From: Pauljensenia sp.
GTDB lineage: Bacteria; Actinomycetota; Actinomycetes; Actinomycetales; Actinomycetaceae
DNA: 5,232 bases
NCBI GenBank assembly: GCA_029983625.1
Contig: JASBZF010000124.1
Location: 1-5,232 of the forward strand
Direction: 5' to 3'
Position numbers and translations under genes: made by a program. The notes below the pieces were generated by a model, which made no database searches, had not been told where the DNA came from, and saw only the letters and a program-made list of their open reading frames with translations. Shown here piece by piece: positions 1 through 5,138 of the stretch. Numbering within the stretch: position 1 is the stretch's first letter; each line of letters starts with the position of its first letter.

Positions 1-322
1 TCATTACGATGCTCTTATCTCATCATGTTTCGACGCTCCGCGTCATGGGATGCGTGTCATGACCTTTCCCTTCCTCTTTTCTTTCTGCCACCCTGTTTTC
101 TTTTGTCCGTGTTACAACGAGCAGCAAGGCATATCTGAACCTTCACTGCTTCTGTAGGTGCCGTGTGTTTGCAAGTACCCGACACTTTGCCCACAAAGCA
201 TTTGGCGCGTGTTGTGCGGGCTTAGTGCGTTACGGGTGTGTGGCACACGCGGGCGCCTGCGCATGTATGAAGTGGGGATGTGGTGTGTGTTAGCGGTGGG
301 GGCAGCGGGGTGTGGGTGAGTG
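1..322. other. Gene-free region downstream of the surface-protein gene
   Basis: No reading frame with a plausible start, ribosome binding site or recognisable product was found on either strand. Positions 225-340 are strongly GT-rich on the plus strand. Positions 60-115 are a pyrimidine-rich stretch (CTTTCCC, TCCTCTTTTCTTT, TGTTTTCTTTTG). Positions 32-44 hold a small inverted repeat GACGC-TCC-GCGTC and 56-63 the palindrome GTCATGAC. None of these gives a defensible regulatory call. Confidence 0.5.
245..266 (-). terminator. Weak GC-rich hairpin downstream of the surface-protein gene
   Basis: In the minus-strand transcript ACAUGCG and CGCGUGU can pair over 7 bp (one G-U pair) around an 8-base loop, about 57 bases past the stop codon. 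No U-run follows, so it does not meet the usual criteria for intrinsic termination; it might protect the 3' end or be chance. Confidence 0.2.
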
Positions 323-3300
323 TTAGTGGGGTGCTGTGTAGGTGCGTATCCGCGTGTTGTGTCGTTTCTTCAGCCCTGCGCCACAGGCAGCCGCAACAAG
401 CAACACCAAACCCGCCGCATAGAGTGTGTCTGCGGCTTTACCCCCTGTCATCGGGATCGCCACAGGCTGGATCCAACACAATTGGCCACTATCCACAGGC
501 ACACCAAAATCATGACTTACCTGCCCGCCCTCGAACACATACCCTTCCTGCGGATACACCACAAGACGCCCCTGATCTGTCACCTCCCACCGCAAGGTAT
601 ACGTATCCTCAGGTTTGACCCACACAGCATTGCCCACACCACACGGATCCTCCACCTCTACAGGAGTATCAGGAACAAGGATCGTCACAATCTCACTCCA
701 ACTAAACGTCGTTGACGACCTATTACTGCCCTCAGGACCAAGATGAAAATCCGCGAAAATCCCCGGAGTCTGCGCAAACACATCATAGGTTTTCAAAAAC
801 TTCGCACCCGTCGTCAACAACGTCCGAGCCTTGATCTTCACCGCAGACCCCAAAGGTAAGCGAGGAATCACCCCCACCACCGCATTCGCCTGCGCATCAT
901 AGGTAAAACCGGTCGGGCATTCCCCGTCCCCCACTTCCACCTCACACAGCACATCCTTTGCCACATCCACACTCAACACATCCACCTTCCGCCCCGAACG
1001 ATCATCCACCGGCAACTGCAACCAAAAAGGCACATCCTCAGCCAAACCCGCAGAATTCGACACCTGAGCCACCACATCCACAAACTCACCCACCCTAGGC
1101 GAATAATCCGACAAAACAGTAGTCGTCGACACATCCACACAACGCACCCTGCCACCAATGTATGCACCTACCGAGGTGCTGCTACCTTCAGCGAAAGGAG
1201 CGGATGAGACGAATTTAAGATCGGTACGAGTTGCGCCGGTGCCATTGCCTATCACAATGTCTTTCCCATCTGCACCACACATTTCTGCCCTAAATGTAAG
1301 TTCCCCTTTCCAAACAAGCTTTTTCCCCACAGGAATCGTCGCATAACCTCGGTAATACACATTCACACTATCATTAAAAGAATGTTTGGCACCGACGTCG
1401 CCAGAGCACTTCGCCGTCGAAGCAGCTTGATCACACTTAAGAGAATAAGCATAACGAACATTCATATCTCTAGGAGAATTAATTTGATTATGAATTTCAA
1501 GTTTTGCATCAACTGCGCCGACGTTCTCATAGGTTATTGTATAGGCACGAGGTTCACCCACGGCAGTGACCTCCTTATCCTGCGTTATCGATACCAGCAC
1601 TTTAGGGCGTGGGCAGGTGGGAACATTTTGCACCTTACCATCAACAAATTCCGATACCGCACTCCATTTACCATCAGCGAACACGCCACTCAGATTCGAA
1701 GATCCGTGCGTCGCATATAAAGGCCATGCTATCGCATAGTTACGCACTAAAATCTCACTCCCCAGATCACATGCTTTCTCATCTATGGTGAGCTTAGTTT
1801 TGAGCACCAGCTTCTTTCCCGCAGGGATTACCACATTCTTATCCCAGGCTTTACCTACTTGGCGAATAGAGGAATGTTCATATGGTTCCATGAAATCACA
1901 TTGCATTGTTGAAGCCTCTTCATCACATTCAACATAATATGAATATGAAAGATATACAGCTTCATCGTTATAGAAAAAGCTGAAATGATCTAAAATTTGC
2001 AGTTGCGCGTCGTTCTCGCCAATGTTCTCGTATGTGACCGTGTATGTTCGCGCCTCACCTACACTCACAATTTCCTTATCCTGCACCTTCGACACGCGCA
2101 CCGAGTAACGCGGGCAAGCTGGAACATTTAGTATTTTACCCACAACAGTTTCTGAAGCTTCTTTAGTCTTGCCGCTAGCGAATTTCTCATAAACGGAACT
2201 AGCATGGGCGGATGCAACATTGGAGACTGTAATATCGCCCGCCTCCACGGCACAAAACTTTTCACTAACGGTGACCGGAATTTTAAAAACAAGTTTCTTC
2301 CCCACAGGGATATTCGCACTCCATCCAGGAAGAGATGAGATATTGTTTATATAGGTAAACACTCTTCCGAGATACTCAGCTGACCTTCCCGTAGGACAGG
2401 GTGTCGTCGAAGCTTCCTGATCACATTGAATAGAAACCGAAAATAAAACCGGCACTCCATATCCATCACTTTTTGAAAACTGGACTAAGTCAGACATAGA
2501 GACCCACATATCAAGATCACCGGTGTTTTCGTAGGTGACGGTGTAGGTGCGTGTTTCCCCTAAAGCTGTGGTTTCTTTGTCTTGTGTTTTCGTGACACGG
2601 ATCGAAGGGCGAACCGGGGTGAGGGCGGTTTGTTGTTCCACGCGGTTCGTTGCCGGATTGTCATCCACAATCCCTGCAGGAAGCTCAGCTGTGAACACAG
2701 CACTCGCACTTGTCTTATTGTTCGGGAACTTCCCTTTCAGAGTAAAAACAACCTGCCCTTCCACAGGTAAAGACTCAATACGCCCTGAAAGCCTGGGACG
2801 CTCACCCGCAGCCACACTCGCGCCTTCTTTGATCTCCACATCCACCGGACACGACGCCACCACAGGCCCGCCCTCGCCACCCACACCAGCAGCAGGTTCA
2901 GACCCAGCACCCACACTGGGTGCAACGCCCTCACTTCCGTTTTCCACATCAGACGCAGAAGAAGACCCCAGGTCAGCAGAAGCAAAAACAGCAGAAGAAA
3001 CAGCACCACGGGAAACAGCTGCACGCCCCAGCATGTCACCATGCCCAAATCCCAGGCCAGAATACCCAGACCCCGCTACAGAATGGCCAGCCCCTGTGAC
3101 AAAACCTCTGCGGCCAGCAGACATCACACTTTCAGCAAACACACCAGAAGCAGGCACAGATCCAGCACCCACACTGGGTGCAACACCCACAGTTCCAGCA
3201 TCTAAAACAAAGGAGGCTAAAGCATTGACAGTCGGCACACTCCCTGTTGTTTCAGCAGATCTTGGCCCCACACTGGCACCAAAGCCACCATCCGCACCAA

Positions 3301-3918
3301 ACACCTGCGCTCTACTAGCACTTGTCTGAGCAGACACACCGCTTCCCACAAACGAGGCCCTACCAGCAACACCAAGACCAGGTACGGGTACAGTGGTTAC
3401 ACCGTCACTTCCAGGGGTTGTGCCCTCAGGCGATAAACCCTCACCACTCGCTCCCGCATCATCAGAGGCGACACCCCCATCCTCAACAGCCCCAGCAGAG
3501 CCAACAGCTTCACCATGCACAGGCGCACTAGATGTTGTGTCAAGCGGAGTGCATTCCCAGCTAATCTCACTCGTACCAGGCTCAAACTCCACACTAAAGC
3601 GCGTACCATCAGCACCAGCAGGCCCCTGATTCGACACCGTCGCCGTATACGCAAAACCACTCGCCCCCAAAGCATCACGAGGAACCACAAGCTCAAGCTT
3701 CACATCTGCGTGAGCAGGCCCAGAATCCCCGGCAAAAACAGAACTCCCTAAAAGTTCACCCCCCCCCGCACGGGAAATACAGAAACACCGGGTTCATTTG
3801 CCTGAGCAGAAAAAGGCGCAACCTGTACAAGACCTAACACAGCCACAACAACAACGACACAGGCACCCACGCACGCACGACAGGCAGCACGAAAAACAGA
3901 AGTAGCCCTCATAGCCAC
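323..3918 (-). CDS. Giant sortase-anchored multi-domain surface protein (DUF11-like modules), signal peptide out of frame at a G9 tract
   Basis: The start is GTG 3918 (GGAG 9 bases upstream) or ATG 3912; the stop is TAA 325-323. The 5' part encodes a signal peptide that runs to TAG 3750-3748. The body is open from just before the G9 run (minus strand 3767-3759) to the stop, but its only start near the beginning is an unconvincing GTG at 3703. One extra G, or two fewer, joins the parts into about 1,195 residues. Numbered from 3703, the body has: a first module (1-59 and 282-363) split by a low-complexity insert; three homologous four-Cys modules (365-530, 531-697, 698-855), each opening with 'QDKE...GE.R.YT.TYEN.G'; a diverged module (856-1010); a membrane-proximal domain starting near DPCGVGNAVWVKPED (1011-1082); and IPMTGG, a membrane helix and LKKRH. 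Cysteines outside the helix number 18 and fall in pairs, fitting an exported, disulfide-stabilised adhesin or stalk protein fixed to peptidoglycan by sortase. The ligand is unknown. As sequenced, the gene is OFF. Confidence 0.85.
356..457 (-). other. Sortase cell-wall sorting signal (IPMTGG, membrane helix, KKRH tail)
   Basis: IPMTGG (codons 457-440) is an LPxTG-type motif with Ile in the first position. It is followed by KAADTLYAAGLVLLVAAACG as membrane helix and LKKRHNTR as positive tail, all within 44 residues of the end. By family knowledge sortase cuts between Thr and Gly and joins the protein to peptidoglycan. A true pilin would be expected to carry a pilin motif and E-box, which were not found, so housekeeping wall anchoring is the simpler reading. 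Confidence 0.85.
458..673 (-). other. Membrane-proximal domain of the surface protein (residues 1011-1082)
   Basis: DPCGVGNAVWVKPEDTYTLR, then WEVTDQGRLVVYPQEGYVFE and DFGVPVDSGQLC, follows a pattern seen just before the sortase motif in many actinobacterial wall-anchored proteins: DPCG, an Asn then Trp, a 'G.L.V....GY.F' strand, and 'P.DSG..C'. The two cysteines (C1021, C1076) can close the domain as a disulfide. It probably acts as a spacer that holds the modules above the wall. Confidence 0.6.
674..1138 (-). other. Diverged fourth DUF11-like module of the surface protein (residues 856-1010)
   Basis: The segment starts VDVSTTTVLSDYSPRVGEFV and continues DVVAQVSNSAGLAEDVPFWL, the usual DUF11 opening (strand, 'VG..V...A.VSN'). 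It keeps one cysteine pair nine residues apart (C920 and C929, LCEVEVGDGEC) and a later strand IPRLPLGSAVKIKARTLL. It lacks the QDKE opening and the third and fourth cysteines of modules 1-3, so it is a relative rather than another copy. Confidence 0.6.
1139..1612 (-). repeat. Surface-protein repeat module 3 (residues 698-855)
   Basis: The third module opens PKVLVSITQDKEVTAVGEPR and continues AYTITYENVGAVD. Its paired-cysteine motif is KCDQAASTAKC, followed by IPVGKKLVWKGELTFRAEMC and the ending GGRVRC (C757, C766, C809, C855). It is slightly shorter (158 residues) than modules 1 and 2. Confidence 0.75.
1613..2113 (-). repeat. Surface-protein repeat module 2 (residues 531-697)
   Basis: The second module opens YSVRVSKVQDKEIVSVGEAR and continues TYTVTYENIGEND. 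Its paired-cysteine motif is ECDEEASTMQC, followed by IPAGKKLVLKTKLTIDEKAC and the ending VQNVPTC (C593, C602, C645, C697). Central parts of the module are Tyr/Phe-rich (FSFFYNDEAVYLSYSYY) and diverge most from module 1, while the framework strands and cysteines are conserved. Confidence 0.75.
2114..2611 (-). repeat. Surface-protein repeat module 1 (residues 365-530)
   Basis: This is the first of three homologous modules of the stalk. It opens PSIRVTKTQDKETTALGETR, followed by TYTVTYENTGDLD, a DUF11-like strand pattern. It has the paired-cysteine motif QCDQEASTTPC, then IPVGKKLVFKIPVTVSEKFC, and ends VGKILNVPAC. The four cysteines are C427, C436, C484 and C530. Confidence 0.75.
2883..2930. 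repeat. 48-bp imperfect direct repeat, copy B (within the low-complexity insert)
   Basis: This is the partner of the copy at 3141-3188; its perfect 23-bp core is 2904-2926. It encodes GVAPSVGAGSEPAAGV, against GVAPSVGAGSVPASGV in the other copy. The match at DNA level, including silent positions, suggests a recent duplication rather than only similar amino-acid composition. Confidence 0.75.
3141..3188. repeat. 48-bp imperfect direct repeat, copy A (within the low-complexity insert)
   Basis: This copy shares a perfect 23-bp core (3162-3184, CCAGCACCCACACTGGGTGC plus AAC on the plus strand) and a longer imperfect match with 2883-2930. The offset is 258 bp, exactly 86 codons, so both copies encode APSVGAGS in the same frame. 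Recombination between them would remove 86 residues without a frameshift. Confidence 0.75.
3751..3912 (-). other. Signal peptide and linker of the surface protein (54 codons before an out-of-frame stop)
   Basis: From ATG 3912 the product starts MRATSVFRAACRACVGAC, with Arg at positions 2, 8 and 12. A hydrophobic core VVVVVAVLGLVQVA follows, then PFSAQA before NEPGVSVFPV. This is a textbook Sec signal peptide with an A-Q-A cleavage site (after residue 38). In the present frame it continues RGGVNF and stops at TAG 3750-3748. In the corrected frame it continues RGGGELLGSSVFAGDSGPAH into the body. A complete export signal directly before the body of an anchored protein argues strongly that the two belong to one gene. 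Confidence 0.85.
3759..3767 (-). repeat. Homopolymeric G9 tract (C9 on plus strand): candidate phase-variation switch
   Basis: Nine consecutive C on the plus strand (preceded by TTCA and followed by GCACGGG) form a run of nine G in the coding strand, 48 codons after the ATG and just past the signal peptide. The distance from ATG 3912 to the body frame is 209 bases, one short of a multiple of three. G10 or G7 is therefore ON; G9 and G8 are OFF. Tracts of this length are prone to replication slippage. Confidence 0.85.
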
Positions 3919-4459
3919 ACCACTTCACTCCATACGGACATTCCCAACACACCTGCCCAGGCGCACCCGAGCACACAACAGCATCAGGACACAACCCCGC
4001 AGGTTTTGCCTTACAAGTAACAAAATCAGCGTTCTTAGCGACAAAAAGACACGCCCCACGATAGGGAAGGAGAGGAAAGTCACCCGCACTCCCACACTTC
4101 AGCCACACCCGTCGAGGCACTCACCTCATGGGACACAATGGGTCGCCTCAGCGCCAAGCTGACCCCTCGCCCCGTATCACGCCCACACCACCGACATTCC
4201 GCAAGGGAAACCACCCCACTCAGAAGCCCCATAAAACGGACTCCACACGCTGTGCATCCGAATACGCAGCCCTCACGGCCCCCACTTTCCGCCCGAGGTG
4301 CCTTTACGCCATTAACCCGAGTTGCAGGCTCGCAGTCAGGAAGCAGCAGCCCGCTCACATGCTCAGTTTGCCATGAAGCACTACGACGCCAACATGTCAC
4401 CTTGCGCCGACTCGTCATTAAAGCTGAGAGAGCATCAGACAGTGTCGAGCAGACGAAGC
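3919..4459. other. About 540-bp gene-poor region between the antitoxin gene and the surface-protein gene
   Basis: No credible gene, tRNA, rRNA fragment or U-tailed terminator is visible. Two minus-strand frames stay open for about 110 codons (4418-4080 and 4120-3794), but their products are Cys/Arg/Gly-rich without recognisable domains, and the second overlaps the surface protein's signal peptide in another frame. The stretch should contain the promoter of the surface-protein gene. On the minus strand, TTTTTGTCGC and TTTTGTTACTTGTAAGG (about 4050-4010) are the most AT-rich, promoter-like patches, but no good -35/-10 pair can be defended. A pyrimidine tract CTTTCCTCTCCTTCCC (minus strand, 4079-4064) precedes them. 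Confidence 0.5.
3928..3931 (-). promoter_or_regulatory. Probable ribosome binding site (GGAG) of the surface-protein gene
   Basis: GGAG on the minus strand is 9 bases from an in-frame GTG (3918-3916) and 15 bases from the ATG at 3912. The spacing favours GTG 3918 as the start, adding two residues before the ATG. An in-frame TGA three codons upstream of that GTG rules out a longer N-terminus. Confidence 0.45.
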
Positions 4460-4762
4460 CTAGTGTGCGGCAAGTAAATCTCTGTCGATCGCTCGACGAA
4501 TAAACGCGGATCGCGTGATGCCTTCATGTGCTGCAAGTCGATCAATAGCACGCAGCTCATGCTCGTAGAGTTTCACAGAGGTTGTCCGCATCGGCGCAGC
4601 ATAAGGTCTGCCCTCACTGGGAGCACCGAATTGCCATCCTGACAGATCTCCAGACTCATACTTGGCTACGTCAGCTTCGATCTGCGACAGTGAAACTCCC
4701 AGCATCTGCGCGACAGGGTCGTCGCTCATACCCTGCTTCTTAATCTGATCCATCATGCTCAT
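4460..4762 (-). CDS. Ribbon-helix-helix (CopG/MetJ/Arc-type) antitoxin-like DNA-binding protein
   Basis: A 100-residue protein from ATG 4762 to TAG 4462-4460. Residues about 58-97 form a ribbon-helix-helix domain: a strand MRTTSVKLYEHEL, helix RAIDRLAAHEG, a turn ITRS, and helix AFIRRAIDRDLLAAH. In this fold the Thr-Ser-Val-Lys strand pairs in a dimer and inserts into the DNA major groove. The N-terminal half (MSMMDQIKKQGMSDDPVAQM, then LGVSLSQIEADVAKYESGDL) is polar and partly helical. In a toxin-antitoxin pair such an extension outside the DNA-binding domain would be the usual toxin-contacting part. The start is well supported by GGGAGGAG 6 bases upstream and the 2-base gap after the toxin stop, which implies co-transcription. 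The expected role is to neutralise the toxin and repress the operon. With the partner broken it may now be an orphan repressor. The DNA-binding fold is well supported; the toxin pairing is inferred from context. Confidence 0.8.
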   Translation of the reverse strand: MSMMDQIKKQGMSDDPVAQMLGVSLSQIEADVAKYESGDLSGWQFGAPSEGRPYAAPMRTTSVKLYEHELRAIDRLAAHEGITRSAFIRRAIDRDLLAAH

Positions 4763-4768
4763 TGTTAT

Positions 4769-4776
4769 CTCCTCCC
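4769..4776 (-). promoter_or_regulatory. Strong ribosome binding site of the antitoxin gene
   Basis: On the minus strand GGGAGGAG lies 6 bases before ATG 4762 and inside the last codons of the toxin-like gene (..LGRR-stop). It fixes the antitoxin start. It also means the antitoxin can be translated well even though its upstream partner is frameshifted. Confidence 0.8.
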
Positions 4777-4962
4777 AAGCCCTAGCTCACGTCTTATGCC
4801 TTCTTGAGGTGGCCTCTGTGCGTGTTTGATCACCCAGCCGCTTGCGTCAGGGAGAGCGACAGCAACGATTTCCAACATCCGCCCTATCGGATCAGGGCCG
4901 ATCGCAATATATTCCGTCGGTTCACTTCCAAAACGAGGTGCGGACAGCACCGCATTGTGCCA

Positions 4963-4970
4963 TGCGTGCG
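4963..4970. repeat. Tandem duplication of TGCG causing the toxin frameshift
   Basis: The plus strand reads CATGCGTGCGTATAC, with two adjacent TGCG units. The duplication sits exactly at the junction where the toxin-like reading frame changes. Loss of one unit joins GTA TAC GCA to TGG CAC AAT on the minus strand. With only two units it looks like a small indel rather than a long, highly mutable repeat. Confidence 0.6.
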
Positions 4971-5068
4971 TATACGACATCGTCCACAGTCAGATCAGGA
5001 TGTCTAAGCATGACGCGCGCAAGAACATGCACCTCATCACCAGTCACACACAAAAGATACTACCTGCG

Positions 5069-5090
5069 CGTATTACTGTCGCAGAATACG
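5069..5090. promoter_or_regulatory. Candidate operator: inverted repeat CGTATT-N10-AATACG before the toxin gene
   Basis: Two perfect 6-bp arms (5069-5074 and 5085-5090) flank a 10-base spacer. The right arm overlaps the 8-bp palindrome ATACGTAT (5086-5093). The element ends about 20 bases upstream of the first possible start codons of the toxin gene (TTG 5053, GTG 5047), where an autoregulatory operator or promoter would be expected. A loose minus-strand -10-like TATTCT (5088-5083) lies inside it, but no convincing -35 box was found. The operator role is inferred from position only. Confidence 0.3.
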
Positions 5091-5103
5091 TATGAGCGAT
5101 CCT

Positions 5104-5123
5104 GATTGATGACGATTGACAGA
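5104..5123. promoter_or_regulatory. Short direct repeat (GATTGA twice, 10 bp apart) upstream of the toxin-antitoxin pair
   Basis: GATTGATGAC is followed immediately by GATTGACAGA, so GATTGA recurs with a 10-bp period, one helical turn. It lies in the gap between the upstream gene's stop and the toxin gene start. Ribbon-helix-helix antitoxins usually autoregulate by binding short repeats spaced about one turn apart, so this could be an operator half-site array. The unit is only 6 bp and may be chance. Confidence 0.2.
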
Positions 5124-5138
5124 CACTTCATGCTCAAA

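Larger units (their letters stand above)
2861..3523 (-). other. Low-complexity Gly/Ala/Ser/Val insert within the first module of the surface protein
   Basis: Residues about 61-281 (numbered from codon 3703) consist almost only of G, A, S, V, P, T and E/D, with recurring phrases such as GVAPSVGAGS (twice), GVAGRASFVGSGVSAQ and SGLGFGHGD. There are no cysteines. The flanking sequence (YTATVSNQGPAGADGTRFSV up to WECTP, then SCPVDVEIKEG and VVFTLKGKFP) reads as the two halves of one DUF11-like beta-sandwich. The insert therefore sits in the loop between the module's paired cysteines (C51 and C285) and would project from the tip of the protein. Confidence 0.65.
4765..5047 (-). pseudogene. Putative small toxin partner of the downstream antitoxin, frameshifted by a 4-bp duplication
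   Basis: The uninterrupted part runs from ATG 4980 to TAA 4767-4765 (71 codons): SYTHAWHNAVL, a core TEYIAIGPDPIGRMLEIVAV, then WVIKHAQRPP and RRELGLGRR. This resembles the C-terminal part of small actinobacterial proteins encoded beside ribbon-helix-helix antitoxins, which have an 'AW.NA' helix, an 'IG.D..GR.LE' strand pair and a terminal 'HA..P' motif. A missing N-terminus is found in another frame just upstream, from GTG 5047 (or TTG 5053): DEVHVLARVMLRHPDLTVDD followed by VVYA. The two frames meet at 4963-4970, where TGCG occurs twice in tandem. Removing one copy gives a continuous 92-residue protein running DDVVYAWHNAVLSAP. The stop lies 2 bases before the antitoxin start. Family membership rests on recalled motif similarity; the catalytic activity is unknown. 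If only the 71-codon frame is made, a truncated and probably inactive protein results. Confidence 0.65.

Noticed and set aside
183..199. Short hairpin CTTTG-CCCA-CAAAG as a terminator
   Set aside because: It has only 5 base pairs and is not followed by a T-run on either strand.
1139..2611. Regularly spaced repeats as a CRISPR array
   Set aside because: The repeats are about 500 bp apart, diverged at DNA level and in one reading frame; they are protein modules.
2547..3329. 260-codon open frame on the plus strand opposite the low-complexity insert
   Set aside because: It is Pro/Thr/Ala-rich mirror coding of the Gly/Ala/Ser/Val-rich insert, lacks a ribosome binding site, and has no domain; it is a shadow of the surface-protein gene.
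323..3703. GTG at 3703 as the true start of the surface protein
   Set aside because: The product would have no signal peptide despite a sortase signal, there is no ribosome binding site before it, and it would begin right at the edge of the first DUF11-like strand. The signal peptide in the other frame just upstream explains the gene better.
3794..4120. Cys-rich 108-codon minus-strand frame (..CFSCCLSCVRGCLCRCCCGC..)
   Set aside because: The cysteines at its end are an out-of-frame reading of the signal-peptide Val/Ala/Arg codons (GTTGTTGTT, GCGTGC). The start would be a GTG without a clear domain downstream.
4080..4418. 112-codon minus-strand frame after the antitoxin
   Set aside because: The composition is Arg/Gly/Cys-rich without domain, coiled coil or membrane pattern, and no ribosome binding site precedes its ATG. 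It was kept only as an open question in the gene-free region.
4138..4503. 121-codon plus-strand frame
   Set aside because: It runs into the antitoxin gene on the opposite strand, has Pro/Arg/Ser-rich composition and no recognisable features.
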